64,000 nucleotides of DNA. It comes from Pestalotiopsis fici W106-1 (Eukaryota; Ascomycota; Sordariomycetes; Amphisphaeriales; Sporocadaceae). Each line of letters begins with the position of its first letter. Positions within the stretch are counted from its first letter, which is position 1. The notes beneath the pieces were generated by a model. It was given only the letters and a program-made list of their open reading frames with translations. It searched no databases and was not told where the DNA came from. The DNA is taken from contig NW_006917096.1 of assembly GCF_000516985.1 (NCBI RefSeq), positions 310,001 to 374,000 on the forward strand. The letters run 5' to 3'. Of this stretch, positions 21,804 through 33,536 are shown one piece after another. The position numbers and the translations under genes were made by a program.

Positions 21804-24800
21804 GGTGATTTCTTTCGGCGTCTCCAAAGTAAGATCCCTGAATGTGTTTATTTTGCGGTATATTTTGCCGAGTTTCTGTCCGTCTGATGGACCGCTGGGA
21901 GATGGCGAGAAAAAGGCTCGCTCGCGGTGGCTCACGGTGGAACACTTAACCTTCTCCGCATCCGGGACCAAGTGCGATACCCACTTTCGGACCGATAGAA
22001 CCGATACTGAACCTTGAAGATATGGCAATCCGTCCACGATTATGATCGAGTATAATTGAGCAAAGAGCGTCCTGTGCTCGTGCTCGACCAATTTGTGCAA
22101 CTTTGAGGTCGTATTTCATCAATCAATCGGGTTCGCCGCCACGGTTCTGGTGGGTTGTGAAATCATCTTGGATGATCACTGGGTCAATGAACCAGATTCA
22201 CGATGAGGAGATCGATTTTCAAACATGTGACGACGAGCCTACCAAACTCGTGTTTACTGCAAACGAGATACCACAAATTACTGCCGTAATCTTCGGAATA
22301 GTCTTCTCGTGTGTTCCTCGTTCAAGAACCATTGGCTCTCATGAAACGCTTTGATTTGCAGAGCATTTCGAGTGAATGGACCCGTCTCCCAAGGGAAGAA
22401 CCTTCTGTGCATGCCACGTGCCTCCAGTGGACGTGCGTTGTATGCTATCGATATTCCAAGATAAGAATATGCGATTAGGTGTATAGTGTTTAGCGATCTC
22501 CCTCGACATCCCATATGGACCCTGCGCCTACGGCAACACGGGAGCCATAGTCATATAGAGGCCCTTTTCGTCCGCTGGAAAAATGCCCCTAGTCTTTGCC
22601 TGAGACGTTGGGTTTGCGCCAAACCACCAACGCCTTTCCTTTTGCACATGCCATATCTTTTATAGTATTGGCTTGCAGCGTACTAATTTGTCGTCCGCCG
22701 CGGTGTGCGGTGATGCTATGTGGTATAGCCAGCCCGTGGGAGAATTGGTTCACCGCTGACGGTGGCCTTGCGAAGCGGAAACGTCATAAAATTTGAAGGC
22801 ATCGTCATTGGATCGGGGGGGTCCATAATATAATGTCGGAGTCGACATCAGTTATTACTTGTACCAGGTAGTATTGGCAATTCGCTCGAATACCGGGCTG
22901 GAATGGGGTCTTGCATGGAATAGAAATATGTCAACTCAATTTCGGCGGCAGACCCGCTTTATCCGCGAAGGCCCATTTTCATAGCAGGACGCAATTCTCC
23001 CGAGCAGCCGATACTGTTACACAGTAGAATGCAAAGCTCTTTTTCCCCCGGCTCTTTTGTTTTCGGTTTTTTTTTTTTTTTTTTTTTTTTTTCATCTGCC
23101 AATGAGCATTGCATGAGTGCATGTCAGCCTGTCCGGTCCTGGAAACAAGATCATGAGCATCGTAACCTCGCTTCATTATCTCGACCAATAGATGAGCAGT
23201 AGAGAATAGGAGACCTAGAAAAGCATACTCAATCTGGACCTTGGACGACATCAGATGGCTTCTTCCGCATTCGAGGTCCATGCAATCAACCTGACTGACC
23301 CCTGTCGACGGTCTTGAAGGTAAAGTGGAACCGATGCAGTAAGCACAAGTCAGGCAGGGGGAGAGGATCAGCAGTAGGAGATGAGCATTCCTGGACGGAT
23401 TGATCAAGTCAAGTTGCAACACTGAAAACTGATTTACCGTGTGGGTCAGCAGGCTCCCTTGGAATCCCAATCATCTGGGCCAAACTTCCCACGTTGTTAC
23501 CATCCATTCGACGATGGTAGTAAATACCAGAGACGATTGAAAAGACCGCGCTATTGAGACGAGAACATATGACTCGGCATGGCGTCATTCGACCAGTTGC
23601 GGTCTGTCTAGTCTGCGAGGCATATTTCGGCAGATGCTGGAGGGTCTTTTGGTAATGGAATTGTATGCAATACTTCGTGGCAAGGCGTGAGTTGTGGATT
23701 CGCCCAAATTTCGAGGCCATTTTGCGCGAGAAGCGGAAGCAGGTAATGTAGGGTCGGCCCCCAGGCGGAAGGCTCATGGGCAATACATGGCCCATACCAC
23801 ATTAGTTCGAACCAGGATGACCTATACCCTGGCAGGGGTTCGACCGTTGAATGTCGGCACCCCGGGTAAAGGTGATGCAAGGGATTAATATAATCAGACG
23901 AGCCGCAGCTATTGCTGACCACGAATTTTTGTCGCGTCTTATTTCGACCTTTTTATGTCTTTGTTCTTTTTTGATTCTATGACTGGAGGAGAGAAGTCGT
24001 GTATGAAGATCTCGCGATTCGGTTGACTTGGCTTCCAAAGCAGACGGTACCTAGTGTTGCTAGCCTTGGTAGATCTTGACTGACTCGAGCCTTGGTTCTT
24101 GTCTTGTTGTTGTTGTCGAGTTGCTAGTGATGATGTTAGTCTTGGAAACTAGAGAATAAAAGACGGGAACCTCTGGCGGAAGGCCTATGATCCGGCCCAT
24201 CGGTGCGTAAAAGGAGGCAATACTAATCAATCTGATCTATTGTTGCCGTGCAGCATCGGTAATGCTTGTTTTGTTAAGGCATTACCGACAGTTCATCTGA
24301 ACTATTGCTGGGGAAAGCAAATGAACAGTGCTTTTGGACGCCCAACGACGCCATGGAAATAAACATTAGGGCTGTTAGTGTCAGAAATACTGCTTCATCA
24401 AGTTATTGGCACAGACATCAGGCCAACCCCTAATGAGTGCTGGAGGCGCCAATAGCTTCAACGAAGGAATGGTGCTTTCTGAACCGTCGCCCAGCCCGTC
24501 GGTATTCCTGCATGGCTAGGGGATATTGGCGTGCTTGTTGGCGCCATTGCTCCCGTTGGCGGTGCGATTGGCACGGACAACCACGGGCGGGTAATATTTG
24601 TTGGCTTCCCAGAGGGGTACTATGGTATTCAACAGCGGAACAATCAATCTCACCTGGAATGACTGTTATCAGAGAAGACCGGATGAAAAGTCCCAAAGCC
24701 CAGACTCGAGACGACAAACCGGCGGCCTGCTTACCTACATTTGACACTATCTTAGGTAGACACGATGCGCTGAGAGATGCAATGCCAAAAACCGCCGAGA

Positions 24801-26088
24801 CTTGAACGAATAATGGCTCGTCGTCATCCATGATGCACATCACCCACGTTTTTTCTCCGACCGATATAATGATATTCGGTGCGAGGCTGGCTTAATTGCT
24901 CATAGGCTCATTCCGATTCCTAGGCAGACGAGATTGACCCGATCGATGGACGGATTTGGGTTCGTCTTCTTCCCTTCTAGAACTGGTCAGTTGGGCAACA
25001 TCTGACATCATAGTTCCATTGCGGATTTCCCATCGATTGATGCTGAATGGTTGCCCAAAAAGAGCAGCAGCTTGACACCTCGTGGCAGGTGATGCCCTCA
25101 GCGTCCATGCCCGAAACCAGGTGGTCAATGGAAAGCTGGTTCCTGGATTTGGTGGAGCAACTTTTTGGTGGTTTGCCCCATTGGCTAAGGTAATCGTCCG
25201 CCTGTGGGACGCAAACAGGTGCTAACAAAGCACCAAACAGCGCACTAGTAGAGTACCAACTAAACCCGGCAGACATTAGTACCTCTCGCCCAGGAAACCT
25301 CCTCCCCTGAGATCCGGCTGTCAAACGGTCTCTGACAGCTTGATCAGGGGGGTCGAGGGGCTTTGGGGGCCTGCCCATGAGTGCATTTTACCTGGTAACC
25401 AAACAATTCAAGCCCTGGAGGTTGCAGCGCTAGTGGTAAACTTTTAAGCTGCCGGCCAGGGCCCGTCGTATTATGATCAGCATTCTCTAGTGCTGAATGC
25501 GGGGATGGAGGAGCCCTTGGCAGTCCACGATGCAGGAACATTGCTTAACTTGGTCAAGGGTGCAGATGGCAGACGGGGGGTATTGGGGGGCCTTGGGAGG
25601 GCCTGGCAAGGGTGTACGGCATTAGAAACCCATGGCCGGCAGGGGTCTTGTGGCTGTCGTACACGCGCTTTGAGCCTCTGGCATACGGAATTGGGAGGGA
25701 CTCGGCGGCCTTGGGACAGGAGACAAATGTCTATCGCCATAGAGGTGACGAAATGGAAGGACGTGTCAGTGGTAGGTACTTTGTTGCTTGCCCGACGAAA
25801 CCATCCAGGATTCGATTCGTCTGGCGGGTCCATGGAGTCAAGTCGAGTCGAGTCCACATCCCCTTCGATGCGCACACACTGCAGTGGTATAGGGGAGCAA
25901 ACAACATATATATCGTCGACAGCCGGCCTTGAATATCACGGTTTTTCTTTTCCTCAGCATCGCAGCATCACAATCTCAGGCAAAGCATCCAGCTTACCAG
26001 TCACTCTTTTAACCCTCGCGACTCATTCCAACTACACACAGTCTTTCTTTAATTTTTAATAATTAAAACCTCTTTTTCTACCGCCAAA
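21804..26088. other. 4.3-kb gene-poor stretch
   Basis: I find no spliceable protein that I can defend. Contents seen: a poly-T run at about 23067-23092; low-complexity G-rich DNA at about 25570-25620; and, near the right end, the probable promoter of the secreted protein, with TATATATC at about 25912 and a CT-rich leader ending in CCGCCAAAATG. The 137-codon minus frame at 24430-24843 can be partly spliced but matches nothing I know. Confidence 0.4.
23067..23092. repeat. homopolymer T run
   Basis: About 26 consecutive T. It makes the lysine run in a spurious minus-strand frame at 22979-23470. Confidence 0.9.
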
Positions 26089-26747
26089 ATGCAGTTCCTC
26101 AAGTTCGCTCTTGCTGCCGTTACTATCGGCTCCGCCATTGCCGCCCCGGCTCCCGTCAAGCGTGACGGTGAGGTCATTGTCACCGTCACCGGCGTTGTCA
26201 CCAGCGTCAAGGCTCTCGTCGAGGCTGAGCTGTCCAACGTCGAGTCCGTCCTCGGCGACGTTGTCTCCGACGATGTCATCCCCACCGTCAACACTGCCCT
26301 CGGCAACATTGTCACCGAGGTCAACACCCTCGTCGGCGACATTGTTCCCCTCGTCACCGGAATCGTCTTCCCTCTCGTCGACGCCGAGCTCGAGAACGTC
26401 CCCGAGCTCCTCTCCGAGGTCAAGGACCTCGTCTCCGACATTGACACCACCGTCAACAACCTCCTCAACGCCGTCGTTGGTGATGTCCTGACCGCCGTCA
26501 AGCCCGAGGTCAAGGCTGTCCTCAACATTGTCGAGCCCCTCCTGACCCCCGTCCTTGGCCTTGCCGACTCTGTCGTCTCCACTGCCACCGGTACCGTTGT
26601 CGACGACGTCAAGGGCCTCGTTACCGACATCAACAACATTGCTGGCGGTATCCTCACCCCCGTCACTGGTCTCCTCAGCATCGTAAGTTTGCACTCCAAC
26701 TTGATCAGTAAAAAGGCAATTTGCTAATATTTTAATTCTAGCTGTAA
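26089..26747 (+). CDS. small secreted protein, Val/Leu-rich amphipathic repeats, highly biased codons
   Basis: Two exons (26089-26682, 26742-26747) encode 199 residues; the second exon supplies only the last Leu and the stop. A signal peptide MQFLKFALAAVTIGSAIAAP is followed by APVKR, a Kex2-type dibasic site. The mature part is almost all alternating Val/Leu/Ile with Asp/Glu/Asn/Thr in roughly 11-residue periods, for example VVSDDVIPTVNTALGNIVTE and VLNIVEPLLTPVLGLADSVV. There is no Cys and no Trp. This suggests a long amphipathic helical, surface-active or wall-associated protein rather than a hydrophobin. Codons end in C almost throughout (GTC, CTC, ACC, GCC), unlike neighbouring genes, which indicates very high expression. 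The start context CCAAAATG is strong. The family is not recognised, and comparison with hydrophobic-surface-binding proteins is only a guess. Confidence 0.85.
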
Positions 26748-27927
26748 ATTTTTGGTCGCTTGTAAAAATGACTAAACTTTTATAACGATGTTACCAATGT
26801 TCTCAACCGATACCCCTTCAATGTATATATTTATGGAGTTTGCGAAGCGTTTTTGGACCTCATAGGAAAACTAGCATAGTCATGATCACGAACTCGGATC
26901 CTGGCGTGTAGTAAATACAAGGCGCGAGCCATCTCACCAAACCTTGAAAATACTTGTGCCTCAATGATTTGCAGATTCATGTGATGTATCGATGCAGTGA
27001 ACACAATTTTACAGGAGTGACATACAGGATCCTCATTTTCAGAATAATAGCAACAATATGATGCCATTGAATATGCTCATGGGCATAATCTACCATGATT
27101 AGTCTTTAGACGATAGACTTTCTAGCATTGCTGATGTGATTTTAGTTTGCAGCAATTGGATAGGTCATTTTTCTTTTTCCGTCTTAAAGCATGTAAAGCT
27201 CAACGGGTTCCGGGATTCGCGACCCTATGGTGGCACCTGTCAGCGCCATGGCTGACATTTGTGACTATAGATGTGCATAGACCCTTGGCGTGATTATCTC
27301 ATTGGCCAATACTCGCTACTTGGCTTTATAGACTACTTGAAGCAATTTTTTATTCAAGTTATCCACGGAATGTTTTCTGATTCGACTAGGTGCATGGGAT
27401 TTCCTTAATAGATGCGTTTATTTGCTATGGGGGATGTGAATGAGGATGTTGATGTATCGCGGCGCGGTCAATACTTGTCACAATGGTGAAAAATTCCATC
27501 TTCTTTTCATGCCGAGTGATTGTTCTTCGATTGACAGGCGAGTTTGGAAAAAGACACTGCACCATTGAGAAAAGGCTTAACTGATTCTGTTGAGGTGGCA
27601 GCATGCAAACGCCGAGGCAGCTTCAAGTTTTGGCTCCTGCCATGTCCTTGTGGTGGTCACCTCGGTTTTTCGTTGCCCTGTCCAAGCTCAGGGCGTTTGC
27701 ATTGCATATCAAGTCTTGTCATTGACTTGTTTTTGCCATTAACAAGCTTTTCCAATCACTTGCCTTTCGGCGATATTTTCTTCATCACCAGCGCGGCAAG
27801 CACTCAGGCGTGCTTTCAGCTTCATCCATCAGTACAACCTTGGATGCGCCGATGGCACATTGAAAAGGAACAGACTGAATCCTCAAAGCCCGCCTAATCT
27901 TCATCTTCCCGCGCACAAATTATCACA
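26748..27927. other. intergenic, no gene seen
   Basis: The AT-rich 3' region of the secreted-protein gene and upstream region of the F-box/ankyrin gene. A frame at 27544-27897 runs into the next promoter but has no domain-like features. Confidence 0.4.
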
Positions 27928-29489
27928 ATGGATCTCAGTAAGATACTCGCCGCAGGTCCCATCACCCCGCTGGAGGCTACACTGCTTGGTCGCGACCCCT
28001 CTTCGGCGTCGTCCACTCAACAGGAGCAAACCCCTTCGACGACATCAGAGCCCATGGGAGCACAGAAGCTGCCCGATCACATCTTCTACCTGATTGCCAA
28101 GAACTATATTCATCACCCTACTGACCTTTTCCACCTGGCCGTTACCAACAAGAGCATGTGGGCATGGCTCAAGATCGAATTGTACAAGACCGAAGTCCTC
28201 TTCACCAAAGAGCAGGAACGACAAGAGCTCATCCTGGATCCATATGAATGTGAAACGAGCATTGACTCGATCCTGGATACTCATTTGAGTAGCGTCCCGT
28301 CGGCCGCGGATCGCCTTGAGATGTTCGATGCGCGACCCAATTTGCAGGGAGGTCGACCAGCTCTTCACTCCGCCGTCCGCAGGTAAGTAAACAATACTCT
28401 TTCTTTCCCAATCGACATGCCTTTGGGGAATGACCCGGGTACAGCTTTGTCTGTTTGCCAATGCGTGTCACCTCACTCTTCATTTTGACTCCTTTACAAC
28501 TCGGAGTGAGCAGTCACTGACATCTTGGATTGAATAGTAACAAGATCCCTCTCGCCCAGAAACTCATTGCGGCAAGCGTCAAACATTGGTTTGAATATAT
28601 CAACGTGAAGTACCTCAAATTCACGGCTCTGGCTCGAGCCGTTTGGCGCCGCCACGACGAAATGGTCGAGCTCTTGGTCCAGGCCGGCTGCTTTGTAGAT
28701 TCCTGGCACCCAGAGCTCAAGGGCCTCCGACGAAAGGTCCATGATGGCTATGAGCTCGTCCCGGGCGTCGCTCTGACTTCGAAAACCTTCAACACCGAAT
28801 TCTGCCTACTTTACTCACCTCTATGTATGGCCATAGCTATGGGCCGTCGGGAACAAGCACTCTTGCTTGCACAGCACAGCAACGATGGCGGTTGGTCTTG
28901 GGACAGTGGCTGCCAGGAACCCCTTCATCTCGCCGCATTCGCAGGTATGAAGGCCGTGGTGATAACTTTGCTGGAGCGCGGGTACACAGACGTGGTAGAG
29001 AGCTCACTCTACCTAGATGCAGACCCGCTCTATATGGCCGCAGTCGGTGTTGATGACAACAGAGACGTCATGGAGCTATTCATTGCCGATAAGGCCGACT
29101 GGGAGATCGCGGAGGCCTGGAACGCGGCTATCAGAGAACACGCGCCCAAGAATGCCTTAATGCTGCTGCAGTACAGCTTTGACCAGCATCAACGCAATGG
29201 TCGACAACTCAAGGGCCTACACGACGACGCTGTGAATTGTCTGGAATCTGACACGTCACTGCCGGTACTGCAGTGGATTCTCCAAAATGACGAGGCGCTT
29301 GAGACCCGGATGCGCGTCGGTGCCGCCTGCCAGAATCTCCTGGAACAAGGCCGCGGAGTCCCCTCGGCGACTTTGGCCTACCTCCGCAGACATAATATCG
29401 CGGAGCCCGCGCGACCCAGGACTGTCGTTTACGAGGCTTTGCCGCACAATGCTCCAGGACCACGGCCCGAGGCAGAGCGAGATGCATAA
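27928..29489 (+). CDS. F-box-like protein with degenerate ankyrin repeats
   Basis: Two exons (27928-28382, 28538-29489) encode 468 residues. After a Ser/Thr-rich leader, LPDHIFYLIAKNYIHHPTDL followed by FHLAVTNKSMWAWLKIELYK is F-box-like (about residues 48-90): LP start, then a second helix with the L-x-x-L-x-x-V-N-K pattern. Weak ankyrin units follow, such as RPALHSAVRR, FTALARAVWRRHDEMVELLV, EPLHLAAFAGMKAVVITLLE and DPLYMAAVGVDDNRDVMELF. The tail is Pro/Arg-rich. Fungal F-box/ankyrin proteins usually bring targets to SCF ubiquitin ligases; no target can be read here. The start context ATCACAATG is good. I am more sure of the ankyrin fold than of the F-box. It is unrelated in sequence to the NLR-like ankyrin protein at 3275. 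Confidence 0.83.
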
Positions 29490-30250
29490 AGAAGCAATGG
29501 AATATTTTTATACATTGTTCAGAAGCCTTGCAAAATTTGCAGGAGCATGGATACGAGATAATGATGGATGGAATGGCATGAATACTGGCTGGAACGAAAA
29601 GGATGCAAAAAAGGATTGTTTTTAAAGAGTTGTCACGGCCATGAAAGCAGTATTTCCATAGGAAGGGTACTACAACGACCTGATGAACAGGAAGAATCCA
29701 AGAATGGATTGGTTACGCAATCATATCCCCGATGGAGAAATGCCGAATGTCGATCGTGATCTGATGGTAAAGTATTTTATGCTTGAAGAGTGCAGTGCGG
29801 TGCATGAGATTATAAGGTTCAAGCCTAACAGCAACGCATGGCACCTACTTCATGTCTACTCCATGTAACGACTTGAAAACGCCATGTCAACGCAAACTCG
29901 TGATTATCACCACGAAAATCAAGGTAAAATATGTCACGACCATGGAGTTTGCCTGATCCACACTCCCTCCGAACGACTGCCGAACGAGGGCATCGCCGCA
30001 GAGTGGATCACTATAATATCCGATTTTCCCTGTTTCCAGGGAACCATATCTAGCGGGGGCCCTCCGGAAATTCCGGCCGATCACCATGATGTAGTAGCAA
30101 CTTGGATTAAAAGATAACAACGCAGGCATATCTACCTTTCCAGGATATTTTCTTTGCAACATGCTTGCCAAGACTCATTCGCGTGTCTCGTGGTTGTTCA
30201 TAGAAAAGGTTGTTTCGTGCCCGTTTGCTCAGAGGTGAGCACATAGCACC
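29490..30250. other. intergenic, no gene seen
   Basis: Short frames only. An inverted pair at about 30022-30045 (TTTTCCCTGTTTCCAGGGAAC) could form a hairpin with stem TTCCCTG/CAGGGAA. Confidence 0.35.
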
Positions 30251-32044
30251 ATGCAGGTGAAGCTATCCACTGCCCTCGCCATCCCCTTCCTCCTGGCAGG
30301 GACGGGCGCAGCAGCGAAATGCCTCAGCAACGATACGACGACACCGGCAGGAACTCTGCCCTCATCATCTACTAGCCAGGCCTCCAACAGCAGTTCTGCA
30401 GTAGTGGTCGACCTGACCTATGCACTGCACGCGCCACAAATCACGTCGTCGCCCGACGACCGGGTCTACTACAACTTTTCCAACATTCGCTACGCCGCGC
30501 CGCCAGTGACGCCCAGTCTGCGGTTCCGAGCGCCCGCGGACCCAGTCTATAACCGCTCCGCCGGCGTGCAAGACGGCACGTACGGTAAAATCTGCCCGCA
30601 GGCCTACACGCCCTGGCAGAACGCGGCGTTGGTGACGGCGGCGCCGGGCGAGCACGAGAGCGAGGATTGTCTCTTTCTAGACGTTGTGGTGCCGCAGAGT
30701 CTATGGGACAGTCGGCGAAATACGTCCAAGCCCGTCATTGTCTGGATTCATGGCGGGGGGTACCAGATTGGAGCCAAGTACGGCACGCCAGACTCGAATC
30801 CGCTCGGGCTGCTGGATCGTAGTTTTGTCGACGGAGGCGATGGTGTCATTTGGGTTGGGCTTAATTACAGAGTGAGTAATCTGAACTGTATCAGGAAAAA
30901 TGACCGTGGGCTAAACATTTGTTTGCAATAGCTTGGTGCTTTTGGCTGGCTTCAAGGCAGCTCCTTTACGTCACAGGGAGGTTTGGCAAATGCTGGTCTC
31001 TACGATCAGCGCAAAGCACTCGACTGGGTACAAAAGTACATTCATCTCTTTGGCGGCGACCCGAACCGCGTGACGGTCATGGGCGAATCGGCAGGAGCTG
31101 GCGCTATCATGCATCACATCACAGCCTACGGCGGCGACGAGGGCGAGGGCGAGGCGCCGCTCCCGTTCCAGCAAGCCATTGTGCAGTCCCCGGGCTACGT
31201 GCCGCGGCCGTACGCGTCGCAGGCCGAGTCGTCGTACGCCGTGCTCCTGGACCGCGCCAACGCCACGTCGCTGGCCGAGCTCGCGGCGCTCGACACCTTG
31301 GCCCTGCAGACGGCCAACAAGCTGGCCCAGACGGCCGACTTTTACGGCGCCTTTCAGTTTGGCGTCGCGCCCGACGGCGGCTACGTCCCCGACCTGCCCG
31401 AGAAGCTCCTGGCCCGCGGCGCATATCACCGGGACATCAAGGTCATGGTGGCGCACAATACGTACGAGGGCCAGCGCTACACGGACCCGGCGGCGACCAA
31501 CTCGTCGGCCTTTGACGAGTACATGGCGCTGTATTTCCCCGACGCCTCGGCCGAGTTCTTGGCCGAGCTCTCCTCGGACGTCTACCCGGCTGTCTACAAC
31601 GACAGCAGCAGCAGCGATAGCAATAGCAGCACTCAGGCTGACTGGACGACGCCGTTTGAGCGTCTGCGGACCGCCGTGTCCGAGTTTACCTTTACCTGCC
31701 ACGCCTACTTTCTAGGCGACGCGCTGGGCCCCGCGGCCGGGCGCGACAGCTACAGCTACCTGTTCAGCGTGCCGCCGGGGACGCACACCCTGGACGTGTA
31801 CTACTCGTACTTTGTCAACAGCAGCAGCTCCGTGACCAACGAGACCGTGGCCTTGTACATGCAAGAGTACTTTGCCAGCTTTGTCGAGACGGGGGATCCG
31901 AATCGTGGCTCGCTGCTGCCGATTTTCCCCGCGTATGGAGCCAACTTTACCGACTTGAACCTGAACCAGACTTTTGTCAATGTAATACAGGATCCCGCTG
32001 CCAATGCGCGATGTGATTGGTGGCGGGCCACGTCTTACTCGTAA
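30251..32044 (+). CDS. secreted type-B carboxylesterase/lipase
   Basis: Two exons (30251-30871, 30932-32044) encode 577 residues. A signal peptide [20 protein letters not shown] leads into the mature enzyme, which has many N-glycosylation sequons. Family landmarks: [13 protein letters not shown] near the start, [12 protein letters not shown] (type-B signature 2), [13 protein letters not shown] (oxyanion hole), [19 protein letters not shown] (nucleophile Ser about 260), NTYEG (catalytic acid) and [12 protein letters not shown] (catalytic His). The triad is therefore complete. It should hydrolyse carboxylic esters outside the cell. The second exon is markedly GC-rich and carries an AGC-repeat-derived Ser/Asn stretch at about 31605-31632. 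The regulatory region is not obvious; the start codon follows ATAGCACC. Confidence 0.94.
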
Positions 32045-32711
32045 GCACAAGGTGGTATAGAGATCAGCGGTGCGTGCACAAGAAGACTATAAATCATAGG
32101 ACCAAAAGCAATTTGGAGACACAAAATAATACAGGTGCCCATTTGCTTCCCGTGACGTGAAGCAGGTCTTCCACGCCTGAATTGAACACAAAAGGGTGAA
32201 GAGATTTATAAACATTGGTGAAATGCATTTGTATCCATTGAAAACACCAAACAACGCCTTTCCGTTCCGTAAAACGCCATTGCGCCTTGCTTTAATGTAC
32301 TTATATACCGTAAGCCACAATCCAGTGAAGTCAAAATCACTTTTTCTTAAAACGTTTCCTTCCTTTGGTTCGTTTTTTTCGTGCCGGCATGTGTATTTCC
32401 TTCCTTGAAGTTTTGTTTTCCATCAGGGGTTGTTGGGAAAGTACCCTGATTCGGAAAATGAGATGACGAGAAGAAGTGTAGAGGAGCCGGTCTCTTCCAG
32501 CCGTGGCTCGGCCTGCATGGAATGTGCTGAAGGAGGGCCCACGACGACGACGACGACGACGACGGGGTCGAGTACCTTGCCTGCCAATGCATTGATGTGC
32601 CATGACCCGGCACGTATTGAGAGGCGCCTTCCTTTTCCCCATCACGTGGGAGCAGCGACAGAGAGCTCTCGTTTGAGCTCTCTGTTGACCTCTTCTCCTT
32701 GGTCGCCATCA
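32045..32711. other. intergenic with (ACG)n microsatellite
   Basis: Tail-to-tail spacer between the esterase and the small unknown gene. Apart from an ACG/GAC trinucleotide array at about 32541-32563 I see nothing. Confidence 0.45.
32541..32563. repeat. (ACG)n microsatellite
   Basis: About seven to eight perfect ACG units. It is non-coding in the models given here. Confidence 0.85.
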
Positions 32712-33262
32712 TCATACGCCGTGCATGTCGAAGAGCTCATGAGGGCAGGACTCATCCTCCCAGCCGTCCATGTGCCTAGGGTCCATCATCTTGTTCTCGG
32801 CATCCTGATCAGTAGCCCAGGAGAAGAGATGAAAATGATCTGAAAAGGCCTCCTGAATGGCTTGGTTGATCATTGGGTCATAATCCAAACGTTCGCCCTT
32901 GGGGAGGTTCTTGACTGCCTCGGCACTGTTTTTGGGGGGCAGGAGAATATGTGTGAGCTGATGATGAATCTCATTTTATATTGAATAGGAAAGAAAGCAA
33001 GAAAAGGAATGAAAAAGAAAGAGGGGAAAGATCCAAAAGTTTTGCAAAATTGAGATGAGAAGAAAGGAAAATGCACACCAGCATGAATGACTTACATTGC
33101 TATCTCGAGAAAGGCATCAATCTGGTCCCGAATGATCTTGCGATCCACGCCGCCAAGCAAGGTCCAAGCTGTTGTCTCTAGGATCTTATCGGCCTTTGGC
33201 ATGGCGACCTTGACGCGCCGCTGCCATAGTGAGGTGGCCTCGGACTTCTTGTTGGCTACCAT
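32712..33262 (-). CDS. conserved-looking small protein, unknown function
   Basis: Two exons (33096-33262, 32712-32925) encode 126 residues. The intron 32926-33095 has a GTAAGT donor and a CAAAAACAG acceptor. The protein begins MVANKKSEATSLWQRRVKVA and continues with PKADKILETTAWTLLGGVDR, AFLEIAIAEAVKNLPKGERL, AIQEAFSDHFHLFSWATDQD and an acidic end (DGWEDESCPHELFDMHGV). The frame is real by several signs: strong splice sites, balanced composition and no stop across the junction, although neither exon looks notable alone. It has no signal peptide or membrane helix and one Cys. I do not recognise the family. Upstream of the ATG is a (GAT/GAC)n tract, so the exact start could be farther upstream. 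Confidence 0.75.
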
Positions 33263-33284
33263 GATGATGATGACGATGACGACG
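33261..33284. repeat. (GAT/GAC)n microsatellite
   Basis: Imperfect ATG/ACG trinucleotides directly upstream of and touching the start codon of the small minus-strand gene. Confidence 0.7.
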
Positions 33285-33495
33285 CGCCGGGGTGAGGATA
33301 CATGTGCGTGCTTTGCTTGCTTTCGCTGGGGCTGGAGGGGGGGTGTGGGGGGTGGGCAGGAGGGCAAAGAAAGGGTCGAGAAGAATTGGTTTGATCCGAA
33401 GAGAGTTGTGTGTGTGTGTGTTGGGGTGGGTGTGAATGTGAATTGGGAGTGTATCTAGCTGTCAAAATGGATGATGGCCCTCTCCAGAAAACACA

Positions 33496-33536
33496 CCGAC
33501 GACACCGACAACACCGACGACGACGACGACGACAAC
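33496..33536. repeat. imperfect (GAC)n/(ACC) microsatellite
   Basis: ACCGACGACACCGACAACACC followed by five GAC units; trinucleotide periodicity throughout. Confidence 0.8.

Noticed and set aside
22979..23470. 163-codon minus-strand frame with a lysine run
   Set aside because: The lysine run is only the poly-T homopolymer read on the other strand; the rest has no domain-like composition.
24430..24843. 137-codon minus-strand frame beginning MMCIMDDDEPLFVQVSAVFG
   Set aside because: The first third looks protein-like and has a GTAAGC donor, but no downstream exon continues sensibly and no family is recognised.
25490..26059. 189-codon plus-strand frame
   Set aside because: It overlaps the promoter and leader of the secreted-protein gene and is low-complexity Gly/Arg-rich.
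26049..26699. Long minus-strand frames of about 212-216 codons opposite the secreted-protein gene
   Set aside because: They are mirror frames created by the extreme C-ending codon bias of the plus-strand gene; that gene has the signal peptide and splice sites.
30971..31715. Long GC-rich frames on both strands inside the carboxylesterase
   Set aside because: Shadow frames of a GC-rich exon whose true frame carries the esterase motifs.
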